Part shown: in pieces, positions 21,790 through 33,227 of the stretch
How positions within the stretch are numbered: the stretch's first letter is position 1
Layout: each line of letters begins with the position of its first letter
DNA from: Amyelois transitella
Taxonomy: Eukaryota > Arthropoda > Insecta > Lepidoptera > Pyralidae
DNA length: 64,000 nucleotides
Assembly (NCBI RefSeq): GCF_032362555.1
Contig: NC_083531.1
Coordinates: forward strand, 5,084,001 to 5,148,000
Reading direction: 5' to 3'
Made by a program: the position numbers and the translations under genes
Notes under the pieces: model-generated
What the model saw: the letters and a program-made list of their open reading frames with translations, nothing else
Database searches by the model: none
Told to the model about the DNA's origin: nothing

Positions 21790-23130
21790 TTCGGAAATAA
21801 ACGGAAAAAACAAATTCCGCTGGAGTGACGCTGTTGCGGCTTGTTGTGTTCCGGTGTTAAATGGAAGCGCTAAGAAGCTCACTGAAAGCTGCATTTAGGT
21901 CGCCTTGGTATTCTTAACCGTGCTGTTTCGTGTGGTTCCCGGCACCAATACAAAAAAGAATAGGACTACTCCATCTCTTTCCCTCGGATGTCGTAAAAGG
22001 CGACTAAGGTAAAGGCTTACAAACTTGGGATTCTTTTTAAGGCGATGTATTAGCAACCTGTCACTATTTGAATCACAATTCTATCATTAGGCCAAATAGC
22101 TGAACGTGGCCATTCGGTCTTTTCAAGACTGTTGGCTCTGTCTATCCCGCAAGGGTTATAGACGTGACTATATGTATGTATGGTATTCTTAACAAATATA
22201 ATAAGTTTCAGGAAAGTTCGTTCACGCATCTATCAGTTATTTCAGTCAAAGAGTCAGCACGACTGTACGGTTAACAAGAGTATAAGACTGCCCATTTAAG
22301 AATGTCGTTTAAATGTATGAATCCGTCGCTTTTTTGTGCCAATTCGAATTTGGTCGGTTAGCTAGTAATTTAGGTTGTTTCGTTTTTTGTATATATCTAG
22401 ATAAATGCGCATCATCTGGAGCTGATATTTTCAGGACACGTATTTCCAAGTAAGCATTAATTTGTTATGTGTACATAAGTATATATCTTTGGTTGAATAG
22501 TTTCTTTGCATCGGATATGACATTATTCGATTTCAGTCAAAGTGAAATTACTGATAGATGCGTGAACGAACTTTCCTGAAACTTATTATATCTGTTAAGA
22601 ATACTAAGGCGACCTGAATGCAGCTTTCAGTGAGCTACTTAGTGCTTGCATTTAAGCGCTAGAAGGCTTTATCAATTACTTCTAGGATTTCCGATTATTC
22701 CTAAACAGTAGATATTTTTGACAATATAATTAATTCACAAATTAGCACTAATTGAGCACTAATTACCTGTGTTTAAGTAACGGTCGCACATTCAATGGTT
22801 TTCGAGATACAGCTTTCTGCAAAACGTGACTCCAGCAGGAAACTAAACAACTCTAAAACCCTATGGCGCACAAATTCAATTTTTGCTGCACTTTTTTGCT
22901 GAAATATAAGCTATCAGCTGATATTCATTACTTGCTTCTCCGGCCCCAGCAAGAAGAATCTTCCTGCTGGAACAGCGTTACTAAAGCAGAATTTGTTTCT
23001 TCCGTTTTTTTCCGAAACGGTTATGTGCACAAATTGTATATTTCGCGCACATTTACACGAGATAATGCTATAATTATTTAGAGGGAGGAGGGAGAGGAGG
23101 GTCTAGAACTGGGAGGAAGGAGGGTCTGGA
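21790..23130. mobile_element. foldback element with long inverted arms (copy 1)
   Basis: Left and right halves are imperfect inverted copies: GTTTCGGAAATAAACGG (near 21787) with its complement near 22995-23020, GTTTCAGGAAAGTTCG (near 22206) with the complement near 22565-22585, and the CTCACTGAAAGCTGCAT / ATGCAGCTTTCAGTGAG pair (near 21878 and 22619). It replaces the normal spacer rather than simply interrupting it. A SINE is nested in the left arm. There is no convincing coding sequence. Copies at about 40810-42120 and 51980-53330. Confidence 0.65.
21919..22181 (+). mobile_element. lepidopteran SINE with (TATG)n tail (copy 1)
   Basis: Starts CGTGCTGTTTCGTGTGG, contains GTCGTAAAAGGCGACTAAGG and ends TATGTATG. 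Flanked by the 12-bp duplication GGTATTCTTAAC (21907-21918, 22182-22193). I recognise this as a repeat common in moth and butterfly genomes. Same insertion in units 6 and 7. Confidence 0.8.
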
Positions 23131-23840
23131 GTCACGCTCACGAAGTGGACTAGGTATCGGTCGGCAACACTAAACAGGGACATGGAGAAGAGAGAAGTTA
23201 AAACCAGATTGGAAAGATCAATATTTATTATCTGCACTTACACTTTATGAAGGTAATGGGGTCGTGAGAGTCGGCGAGCAGCCCGCTTAGAGATAACACG
23301 ACCTTACCTTAGGGCTCGTGCAGCGTGCGGCCGACTAGCGACCAGCGACTGATTTACGGTTCTGAAGGAGGTTCACGTGATTTCGTACATCGTTAACGAT
23401 AGAAATTATACCAGATACCAACGAAACAATCTCAGCTATAGATGCGATTGAAAGTTAGTTTGTTTGTTAGTTTGTTTGTCTTCAGTTTTCCCAGTGAACT
23501 AACTAAAATTTCAACATTGTAAATTTGAATCGACTTTAAGGGAGTCTTGACTAAATAATTCATTATGTAATCCGATATTTTGTAGCTGCAGCCGCCAGTC
23601 TTTATCTTATGACATTCAAACAAAAAATCAGTTTATCTATTCGAGAACCACGATGAACAGACATACAAACAAACAGTCAACATCCAATTTCCCGTGGTTT
23701 TTTGTCAATAGATCGTTGCTAAAGTCACCAGCATTTTACTTGAACACCCACCATTAAAAAATTAATTACAGTTTCATTTCCGTGTGTGGTAGCTAGCTGC
23801 AATATATAGTATAGCTAAGTCTGTGACGGTCTTAAATCGC

Positions 23841-24190
23841 AAGTGCAGCGCAGGTCGTATGAATGTTCGCTAGTCGTCGGTCGGTGGCACACTGCAGTTC
23901 GCCGTTTAATTACACAAGTTCACTCCAGTCTGTCCGAATCGGTCAGACTGAGGTCGGCCGAAGTCCGCGGCACGCTGCACAAATCCTTAGGGACGCAGTG
24001 CTGGCAAAAAGAAGGACGTCCGCCGTCGCGAGTCTCTTTATATAAGGGTGAGGCGCAGGACTGACACAGACACGACGTCACAAGTTCCTTTCTTGTATCG
24101 TCAACCCGAGCGCAGGATGCGCCTGTGATTACGGTCTAAAAGTGAGTCAGTGAGGCAATGAGTCGTAACAGTGCCTAGTCCTGCGCCGTC
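23841..24190. promoter_or_regulatory. D block 4: predicted bidirectional TATA promoter
   Basis: TATA core at 24037-24045, dyad and GTGAGT donor conserved as in D block 1. Confidence 0.45.
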
Positions 24191-24366
24191 TCAAACTCAA
24201 AATATTTATTGCATAACCTTCACATAAACCCAAATAAAATTTTAGTTGGCAACTATGTCTCCCATTCATAATTATAAATTGTAATACATAAATAATAAAT
24301 AAATAGAGCCACAGTTTATCAATTGCCTGTATGTTCTAAGATGGATTGTTAAATTACTCTTCTGAC

Positions 24367-24932
24367 TTAAATTTTATGACACGCATCACATTCATGGGTT
24401 ATACCAGTATGAGTTCTAAGGTGTTTATTTAAAGTACCCCTCTGATTAAATCGACGTTGACACAATTCACATTCATAAGGTTTTTCACCAGTATGAGTTC
24501 TCCTGTGATTTGTTAAATTACTCTTTCTATTAAATCGACGTTGACACACGTCACATTCATAAGGTTTTTCACCAGTATGAGTTCTAAGGTGTCTTTTTAA
24601 CGTACTCCTCTCATTAAATCTGCGTTGACAAACGTCACATTCATAAGGTTTTTCGCCAGTGTGAGTTCTACGGTGTCTTGTTAAATCACTCTTCTGAACA
24701 AATCGACTTTGACACACGTCACATTCATAAGGTTTTTCGCCAGTGTGAGTTCTGTAATGTATGTCAAAATTTGATTTAAATTTAAAACGTCTATCACAAA
24801 TATCACACTGGAGTGGACCCTGACCACTCCGTGACGTTGACTCTCGTCGAGACTCGCGCTGTGTCCTGTTGGTTGTACTTCCTGCACCTGGTTGCCGTTT
24901 GTCAGGTCCCGATGTGTCAGCTGACGCAGTAT
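24367..24932 (-). CDS. C2H2 zinc-finger protein, exon 2 (unit 4, 5 fingers)
   Basis: About 192 aa with exon 1 at 27645-27657. Five complete fingers: the constant first finger (KFKSNFDIH), VQKSDLTRH, NERSTLKRH, NRKSNLTNH and NQRGTLNKH. A half-finger ending ...HECDACHKI and a natural-looking stop follow, so this copy shows the probable original C-terminus. Acceptor TCACAG|AT with no exon-edge ATG. All zinc ligands of the five fingers are present. Presumed DNA-binding, nuclear. Among the units this one has the least visible damage. Confidence 0.78.
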
Positions 24933-25322
24933 CTGTGATTAATCAGCCGACTTGAGAAGAAAGAATAATTTAAAAATAAATAAATACAAATATTAAAACA
25001 TACTTCAAATTCAAACAACAAAATGCTAAAATTCTTTTAATTTGTTTGTTTAATTTAGACGGTTTTCATCACCTGGCTTTAGTCGAGGTTGCATCCTCAT
25101 CACTCTGGAGAGGAGCCCGGGGTATGCCTTTGACCAAGGACCCTAGATTAGGTGAGTCAGGTTTTACACGAAGCGACTCCCATCTAACCTCCGCAATCTG
25201 AATGTGTAGGTTTCCTCACGATGTTTTCCCTCACCGTAAACGCATCGGCCTGTAATCAAACTAATGTACATAACTTTGAAAATAGTCATTGGTACACGGC
25301 CGAGGTAAAGGTGCCGTCATAA

Positions 25323-26640
25323 TCTATACTTATAATAAATCTGTAGAGAGGTCAATTCTGTACATGGAATATATTTTCAAAATAACTATCAGGGGGTGAT
25401 TAGTGATCGATACTGATGCCAAAAATGCAATCAGTAAAATTTTTGTCTGTCTGTCTGTCTGTCTGTATGTTCTTTTCTTTATAGAAACAAAAACTACTTG
25501 ACGGATTTTAACGAAACTTGGTACAGTTATTTTTCATACTTCTGAGCAGGTTATAGTATACTTTTCATTACGCTACAATCGCTAGGAGCAGAGCAGTGAA
25601 AGGAAATGTTGGAAAAACGGGAGAAGTTACTTGATTTTTTAAGCTTCCGTCGCGTGTGCAGCCTTAATAGTTTCAGCTACAGCGAAACCATGTATAACGG
25701 AAATATTCTGCATAAAATTATTAAAAAAATATCCCACGACAGCATAAGTCTATCTTTTATGGTTGATTCACAATAACACGTGTAATTCCTAATAGCTTAG
25801 CAGTTCGGAGATTTCTGATTATATTTCTTTACTCTGGCGTTTATAATACCAATAACACTCACACTCATTCTTAATTTTAAAAATTAATATAAGTACCTAT
25901 TCAATAAATAAGAATCATCGAAATCGGTATAGAAACACCAAACTTATACATGAAATGAAATACGCTAACAAACCATCGCGCGTAAATACTGAATCATGCT
26001 ACGCGTATAAGGATTATTTCAAACACATCATCTCTACATAGAATAAAACAAAGTCGCTTTCGCTGTCCCATGTCCCTTTGTATGCTTAAATCTTTAAAAT
26101 TACACACCGGATTTTGATGCGGTTTTCAATAGAGTGATTCAAGAGGAAGATTTTTATGTATAATTACATCCATTAAATAGTGGAGAAATACTGTTATTTT
26201 TGAGGTTTCTAATGTGATGTCGTTAATTATCATATTATTTTACGCTTACATTGCAAACGCAGGCTGAACCCTACGAGATTTATCCAAATAATGTACTGAT
26301 CATTTGTACACATTAAAAAAGTCTACAGAAAACTGCGCGATGGTATAATTATGTCTATCTCTGATAGATATCCCACGATAAAAATATTTTGTCATTTACT
26401 TTTTACGACAAATAATGGCAAATGAAGCGATTTTAACCAATTTAGCATTAATCCTTATCCAATTAAATGACTTAAATAAATTGTTGATTTAATATACATA
26501 GATCTATATGGTCCTTTACAGCACAAGATTTAAATTAATATTTCGAAGATATTACAGATTTACTGCGGCGGTACTGTCCGACTTCTGTAGTGTATTTAGT
26601 ATCAGCATTGCACCCGTGCGAAGCTGGGGCGGGTCGCTAG
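25323..26640 (+). mobile_element. non-autonomous Helitron, 1318 bp
   Basis: Begins TCTATACTTATAATAAATC and ends CACCCGTGCGAAGCTGGGGC followed by GGGTCGCTAG. It lies exactly between A and T of the unit sequence GTCATAA|TATTCAATATTCAC, which is intact in other units. This is the Helitron pattern: 5' TC, 3' CTRR, a hairpin (ACCCG...CGGGT) just before the end, insertion between A and T, and no duplication. A (GTCT)n run lies near 25446. No Rep/helicase ORF, so it depends on another element. Confidence 0.85.
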
Positions 26641-27644
26641 TATTCAATATTCACGACATGGATGTTCAGAAATGACACGTGTGGTGGCTGCGGGATGGAC
26701 AATGTGGGTATGTGGACATATGCCCAACAATATGCCAGGAACAATGCAGCTCACAAATCAAATGTTATGTGGCTATTGCGCTTTATTTAAACTTACCAAC
26801 GTCAAAGCCGGGCAGAGGTCCGCCCTGACCAACACCGTCCATCACTAAACGTTGTCTGCAAGCATATAAATTATAATATATGTATGTATTGTCAAACAAC
26901 TCGGGCAGGTGGTAAGTACTTATGTAGGTTGATATACACACGTACCTCCATAACCCCTTACTCGTGAAAATTATTTGGGAGGTCACCACTTAAACACGTA
27001 ACAAATGTGTTCAGTTCCTAAAACCTGATAAACGCGGTCGAGTGGGAAGGCCTAGATGAACGTCCCTTGACCAAAACAAGAAGTCTTGGTCCAGGTGAAA
27101 AATTAAGAGTTATGAATGTGGGGAAGCGAAAGAAGTGTACAGGGATCGTGGTAAGAGGAAGAAAGATGTAGTTTTTGCCTCCTCTGTGGGAAAGAGATGT
27201 GATTTGATGTATTTACGTACCTACTACGCTTTATCCACTAAACAACTTGTTACTGTTGCAGTACGCCTCACAAACCACACAGAATAACGATTAATTAATA
27301 TTAGCCACTATCTTCATCGTTCACAAGACTTTGGTTAAAATAGAATCAAATCATGACAAAAAGCTGAGAAAACACTTATATACGCACTATCTACTTCAGT
27401 AGGATTTAGTTTTAGTAAATAAACATATTCTATTCTTAAGTATTAGAGTATCGGGTATCGACTTAAATTATAATAAATTTGAAGGTAGTTTTAAAAAGAT
27501 ATCTGTCACTGTCACACTTGCTGTCTGACATTGACAGACGCTAAGCGACTTTGTAGATCTGTCAGACTCATTGTCATTGCCATTCTCTTGTGTCAATATC
27601 AGCTGATTGCTGATTTAGCGTTTTGTTTACGGGAGATATTTTAC

Positions 27645-27657
27645 CTGTATTAACCAT
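27645..27657 (-). CDS. candidate coding exon 1 of the unit 4 zinc-finger gene
   Basis: Minus strand ATG GTT AAT ACA G|GTAAAA, phase 1, in frame with the exon ending at 24932. The intron would be 2712 bp because of the Helitron. Confidence 0.55.
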
Positions 27658-28194
27658 TATCAAATTCTAATATAAGTTTTCTTTATATAAGTACACACGG
27701 CGAAAAAATAGTTAATTATGAATTTCAATAACGCCGTATCACTCGTCTGTTAGAACTTGTTCAACTATCTGTGAATCAAGCGCAGTGGATTGAGACATTA
27801 CTATTAAATAGCAATTACTTTACAGGTGTATGTTAGATCTTAAAATAATACAATGGAGATTACGATGTTCAAGATGTACATTCAAAATTCTGTTACTTAC
27901 TTGAGGGTTTATAAAAACGTAATTACGTATTTAAGATAATTTGAAGTAAATTATTGCATGTGAACGAACGCATAATATTTCGTAAGTCGTAAATTACCAA
28001 TGAAGTAAGAATAGAGTCTGCCACAGATATAAGTATATGTAAATTGAAATGTCTTGGACAGATAGGACACTCATTGGTTCACCTTTTAGTTTTCCCTTTT
28101 ATATGCGTCTCGCTGTCGTCATCCCACACGGCCCTGGGGTCCTCTTTCCGTCATTCCGGCGAGCGACACTCGCGCTATGCGCATTATTTATTTA

Positions 28195-28760
28195 TTTAAA
28201 CTTTATTGCAAAATACAAATGTATAGCACAATTAGCGGACTTAATGCTAAAAGCATAATCTACCAGTCAACCATTGGGTATGACAGAGAACTTTGATGTG
28301 GGGTCAAACTAAATGAATATATTTATACCTTCACAAAATATAAAATAAAATAATTATAATAGACATATAAACTACAATAAGTGAATTCCAAAGCATAACA
28401 GCCATATCGGCGAAAGAATTGGAGGCTAAACCTGTACGGTGAAAAGGGGTAGCAAGAGCTAACTTATTTGAAGAACGTAGATTTCTATCGAGAGTGGAAC
28501 TTAATACCAAGTTAGAAGTCTTTTTATGATAGTCTGGGGCAAGCTGATTATTAACAATGTTATAGAGCTGACATAAAATGTGAAGACTTCTTCGGTTACG
28601 GATTGAGAGCCATTTTAGCCGAGAACGATATTCAGAAATATAATCGTATTTCCGAAGGCAGAATTATAAACCTGATACAATTGTTAAGAAGACGTTCTAA
28701 TTTGTTGAGATTAGTTATAGTTATTATTACTGTTATTGACTGATAGAGTTAGTTATAGTT
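28195..28760 (-). mobile_element. LINE 3' fragment in spacer (copy 3)
   Basis: Same remnant as at 571-1262 and at the same place in the unit. It carries a short private tandem duplication (TAGTTATAGTTATTATTACTG, twice between about 28711 and 28770). Non-coding now. Confidence 0.55.
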
Positions 28761-29173
28761 ATTATTACTGTTATTGACTAATAGAGTTGCGAAATTGGCT
28801 GTTGTGACTTTTGTGGCGTAGAGATGTCGCCACATATTCATAGTTGGTCCACAAACCTACTATCGATAGTTGAGTAAACCCGTGGAAGTGGACTAGGTAT
28901 CGGTCGGCAACACTAAACAGGGACATGGAGAAGAGAGAAGTTAAAACCAGATTGGAAAGATCAATATTTATTATCTGCACTTACACTTTATGAAGGTAAT
29001 GGGGTCGCGAGAGTCGGCGAGCAGCCCGCTTAGAGATAACACGACCTTACCTTAGGGCTCGTGCAGCGTGCGGCCGACTAGCGACCAGCGACTGAGTTAC
29101 GGTTCTGAAGGAGGTTCACGTGATTTCATACATCGTTAACGATAGAAATTATGTCAGATACCAATGAAACAAT

Positions 29174-30488
29174 AGGCTATTTGACTGTATTAAAAATATA
29201 CATTTATTTTATGTCATCAGTCTTAATATTATTTTTTTGGAGCGATTTGTATTAACGCGAGATAAAAATATTGCATTATTTTAACAAAATCCGTCTCAGA
29301 AAATTAGGGTTTTTTATGCAGCTGTCACGTGACTAAAAACGAACGTGATTGGCTATTTCTATTATGACGTCAATTATCCATAAACAGACTGTGGATCGTA
29401 CCTAGGGTTGAAAAAAGCGGAAATTTTTCCGGTTTTTTTTCAAATTCCCTCGTTTTTATACAAGTTTTTTACGAAAGTTTCAAGAAAGATAAGAATGAAA
29501 TATTTTATGTTTTTTTATTAATAAAACGGAAAAATATGAAAGAAACGGAAAAATACGATAGGAAAAGAATTGATTACCTTACAAAATATGCATCATTGTT
29601 TCAAAAATTGGTAATTATACCTAGAATATATATATAGTTCTTCAATCGTTTTTTTCTTATTTTTCGAAACAAACGACGAAAATCTCAATAAAACCGTTTT
29701 TTCCCCAAGGTTTTATTCTGATATATTTCAATGTAACAAACCAATGAAACGCTAAAAAACGAAAAAACGTTTCTTTCACCAAAAAAAACAATTTGTTTCT
29801 TTCGGAATTTTCAACGCTAATCGTACCGTTCCTTAGTGTTCGCTATTATTTTTCAAGATTTTATAAGTGTTTGATCGCTCAGGATTAGTCAGATAACATA
29901 GGTATTTAATAATGGAAACCAATTCCGCGAAAGCTGACAGTCGAAACCTACTAAAAGTGGACGCAATAATGGTTGGCGTCTTCTTCAAAAACAATCCAGA
30001 TTTCTATGCTGCCGAACTGAGGAATGTGAAAACATCAATGTAAGTATATCTTGGTAACCACTGATCTTAGATCATGATCTGAAACCACTTCTTGCGAATA
30101 TTCAAATCCATCGGCATAGAAAAAAACAGTTTCGTAGGAGATTTTATTGTTGTATTAGTGCATTGAGGCACTGCACAACATTTATAGGAACTCATTGTAA
30201 TAATTTTCACACATATGACGTGGCACAAGTTAAATAAAACAAGAGAAAATAAAAACTTTTCGAAACACTGTTGGTGTTTGTATGATATTTACACGAAATT
30301 TACGTCACTGCATGCCATGGCCGCCATATTGCTAAAAGTCGCGTTTTGGCGGCATATTTGAATATTTCATTTTCTTTTTCGATTTTTTAATAAAATAGCT
30401 GTAATAAAGGCAGAAAAGTATTTTTGTAGGGCTCCTTATAAACAAATAAATACCCTAAGATAGTTTTTAGAACTTTGTCAAATAGCCT
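29174..30488. mobile_element. unfamiliar inverted-repeat DNA element carrying one exon
   Basis: Absent from all other units, which read AAACAATCTCAG here. The ends are a perfect inverted repeat, AGGCTATTTGAC ... GTCAAATAGCCT, flanked by AT on both sides (or TA if the boundary is shifted by one base). Inside, only one coding-like exon is present (29912-30039), followed by a splice donor. Most of a parent gene is missing, so it looks like an internally deleted, non-autonomous derivative. The superfamily is not clear from the ends. Confidence 0.65.
29912..30039 (+). CDS. first exon of a captured or transposon gene (42 codons)
   Basis: ATG, then 42 codons plus 2 nt, then a consensus donor, T|GTAAGT. 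The peptide contains KVDAIMVGVFFKNNPDFYAA and ELRNVKTS. From memory it resembles the N-terminus of a multicopy insect protein family that carries SWIM zinc-finger and YqaJ-type nuclease domains; I could not check this. No matching acceptor or second exon is seen before the element ends at 30488, so no full protein can be made here. Chance is unlikely given the codon-like sequence and donor, but function is unknown. Confidence 0.5.
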
Positions 30489-30653
30489 ATCTCAGCTATA
30501 GTTGCAGTATATAGTTAGTTTGTTTGCCTTTACAGTTTAACCAGTGAAAAATCAAATTTGACTAAATTGTTTTTTGTAATCCGATATTTTGTCAAAAGAT
30601 TGTTGCCTAAGTCTCCCGCATTTTCGCTTTTAAACACCCACCATTAAAATATA

Positions 30654-31974
30654 CATTCAGTCAGAAAAGTATCGGGAATGGATTATTTATTTATGGTTCC
30701 AAATTCAAATTTTTGTTTTTTTTGTTGTTGTTAGATTGGCACAACTGTTTTCCATTTTGGCGCGGAGTTTGAGTTGCATCTGTTGTTTACATTAAATACA
30801 GTGCTATTTTTAGTTATATCATATCTAGTGTGTATTGCTAATTTCATAATGGATAAAAACATCGAACAAAGAGTTTGTCTTAAATTTTGCATTGCCAATG
30901 GAATATCGTGTTCGGAGTCACTGAAAATGTTACAGAAGGCTTACGGTGAATCGACTTTATCAAAAACTCGTGCTTATGAGTGGTACAAAGCGTTCAAAAG
31001 CGGTCGAGATGTGATGGAAGATTTGCCTCGCTCTGGTAGGCCATCAACGTCTGCAACTGAAGTTAACATCGCAAAAGTGAAGGAAATAGTGACTGAAAAT
31101 CCTCATTCAACTTTGAGAGAGATAGCCACCGAACTTTCTGTATCTCACGAGTCGATCCGTACCATTTTAACTAATAATTTGGGTATGAAACATGTTGCCG
31201 CTCGGCTAGTCACAAAAGACCTGAATTTTTTTCAAAAACTCAATCGCATGAGAGTCGCTGAGGACATGCTAGAACGAGTCAATTCCGACCCAACATTCAT
31301 GAAACGCATTGTTACTGGTGACGAGACGTGGGTTTACGAGTTTGACATGCAAACTAGTCAACAAGCTTCGGAGTGGCGCCTTCCAACTGAACCGAAACCG
31401 AAAAAACCACGCTAAAGTCGTTCAAAAGTCAAAGTCATGTTGACTGTTTTCTTTGACTATCGCGGTGTTGTGCACTCGGAATTCTTGCCGGAAGGTCAAA
31501 CGGTAAATAAGGAATATTATTTAAGTGTTATGCGGCGTTTAAGAGAGCAAATCCGACGAAAAAGGCCAGATTTGTGGAAAGAAATTTCTTGGATTTTGCA
31601 CCATGATAATGCACCTTCGCACAAGGCCATCATTGTGAACGAATTTTTAACCAAACACTCAACAAATACCATCGAGCAACCACCATATTCACCAGATATG
31701 GCTCCAGCCGACTTTTTTCTTTTTCCTAAACTCAAATTACCACTTCGTGGCACCCGTTTTCAATCGGTAGAAGACATAAAAGAGAATTCGCGGCGAGAAC
31801 TGACCTCAATTCCGGAAACAGCGTTTAAAAAATGTTTTGATGATTGGATTATTCGTTGGCGTAAGTGTATCGTTTCTAAAGGAGCATATTCTGAAGGTGA
31901 TAAAATAAATTTGGATGAATAACAAACAGTTTGTGTATTATTGATCTTTTCCTGCTACTTTCTTGACAGAGTAG
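30654..31974 (+). mobile_element. mariner transposon (copy 1), inactive
   Basis: 1321 bp with imperfect terminal inverted repeats (CATTCAGTCAGAAAAGTATC at left; the complement of CTACTCTGTCAAGAAAGTAG at right). Flanked by TA at 30652-30653 and 31975-31976. Size, ends and TA target are those of mariner elements. Sister copy at the same unit position at 53788-55091. Confidence 0.9.
30849..31922 (+). pseudogene. mariner transposase with a premature stop
   Basis: Cut-and-paste DDD transposase, 357 codons apart from one internal stop. The N-terminal half has paired HTH motifs (SGRDVMEDLPRSGRPSTS; TLREIATELSVSHESI) that bind the inverted repeats. The catalytic Asps are in TGDETW, HHDNAPSH and APADFF, with 34 residues between the second and third (DD34D, mariner). 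A TAA at 31413-31415 follows PKPKKPR, between the first and second catalytic Asp, in the same frame. The ATG at 30849 (MDKNIEQR) is chosen because the upstream in-frame Met at 30774 precedes a hydrophobic stretch atypical of the family. Non-functional unless readthrough occurs. Confidence 0.88.
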
Positions 31975-32073
31975 TATATTATAGTTTCATTTCCGTGTGT
32001 GGTAGCTAGCTGCAATATATAATATAGCTAAGTCTGTGACGGTCTTAAATCGCAAGTCTGGCAACACAGACTG

Positions 32074-32420
32074 GTGTGCAGCGCAGGTCGTATGAATGTT
32101 CGCTAGTCGTCGGTCGGTGGCACACTGCAGTTCGCCGTTTAATTACACAAGTTCAATACAGTCTGTCCGAATCGGTCAGACTGAGGTCGGCCGAAGTCCG
32201 CGGCACGCTGCACAAATCCTTAGGGACGCAGTGCTGGCAAAAAGAAGGACGTCCGCCGTCGCGAGTCTCTTTATATAAGGGTGAGGCGCAGGACTGACAC
32301 AGACACGACGTCACAAGTTCCTTTCTTGTATCGTCAACCCGAGCGCAGGATGCGCCTGTGATTACGGTCTAAAAGTGAGTCAGTGAGGCAATGAGTCGCA
32401 ACAGTGCCTAGTCCTGCGCC
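32074..32420. promoter_or_regulatory. D block 5: predicted bidirectional TATA promoter
   Basis: TATA core at 32270-32278. The extra upstream palindrome AGTCTGGCAACACAGACT near 32056-32073 is also found before D blocks 6-9. Confidence 0.45.
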
Positions 32421-32598
32421 GTCCTTCACATTAGCCCTTATTTGAAGATTTCAGTTTGCGGCGTCATCTCCCATTCACTTATAAAGTGTAATACATAAAT
32501 AATCAATAAATAGAGCCACAGTTTATCAATTGCCTGTATGTGCTAAGATGGACTGTGAAATTACTCTTCTGACTTAAATATTATGACACGCATCACAT

Positions 32599-33227
32599 TC
32601 ATAGGTTTTCTACACCAGTATGAGTTAAATGATGTGATAATAAAGTGCTCTTCATATTAAATCGACGTTGGCACACGTCACATTCATAAGGTTGTTCACC
32701 AGTATGAGTTCTACGGTGTTTTAATAAATTACTCTTTTCATTAAATCGACGTTGACACACGTCACATTCATAAGGTTTTTCACCAGTATGAGTTCTACGG
32801 TGATTTAATAAATTACTCTTCACATTAAATCGACGTTGACACACGTCACATTCATAAGGTTTTTCACCAGTATGGGTTCTACGGTGTTTTAATAAATTAC
32901 CCTTTTCATTAAATCGACGTTGACACACGTCACATTCATAAGGTTTTTCACCAGTATGAGTTATAACGTGTCGTTTTAAACTACTCCTCGTATTAAATCT
33001 GCGTTGACACACGTCACATTCATAAGGTTTTTCGCCAGTGTGAGTTCTGTAATGCATGTCAAAATTTGATTTAAATTTAAAACGTCTACCACAAATATCA
33101 CATTGGAGTGGACACTGACCACTCCGTGACGTTGACTCCCGTCGAGACTCGCGCTGTGTCCTGTTGGTTGTACTTCCGGCACCTGGTTGCCGTTTGTCAG
33201 CTCCCGATGTGTCAGCTGACGCAGTAT
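32599..33227 (-). CDS. C2H2 zinc-finger protein, exon 2 (unit 5, 6 fingers)
   Basis: About 213 aa with exon 1 at 34657-34669. Fingers: constant first (KFKSNFDMH), NTRSSLKRH, NEKGNLLKH, NVKSNLLNH, NEKSNLLKH and NMKSTLLSH. All C2H2 ligands are intact. Relative to unit 1 it has two extra fingers, consistent with gain or loss of whole 84-bp finger repeats. It has the exon-edge ATG (33234), but the acceptor ACAG|AT is also intact. It ends VENL through the same post-finger frameshift as unit 1. Near-identical to the unit 8 copy. Confidence 0.78.

Larger units (their letters stand above)
17086..23840. repeat. array unit U3
   Basis: D block 17086-17440; zinc-finger exon 17643-18427; intron 18428-20045 with a small retroposon (19298-19461); exon 1 20046-20058; LINE fragment 20280-21663 in the leader block; foldback-type spacer about 21790-23130 with nested SINE 21919-22181; C block 23142-23409; AT-rich linker 23410-23840. 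At 17441-17520 an extra AATATTTATTGC-containing piece (also in U4) precedes the exon. It contains AATAAA on the minus strand and could serve as a polyadenylation signal (inference). Confidence 0.8.
23841..32073. repeat. array unit U4 (Helitron, inverted-repeat element, mariner)
   Basis: D block 23841-24190; zinc-finger exon 24367-24932; intron 24933-27644 enlarged by a Helitron (25323-26640); exon 1 27645-27657; leader block to about 28190; LINE-remnant spacer 28195-28760; C block 28885-29152; inverted-repeat element 29174-30488; linker remainder 30489-30653; dead mariner 30654-31974. Without insertions the unit is about 4.3 kb. Confidence 0.8.
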
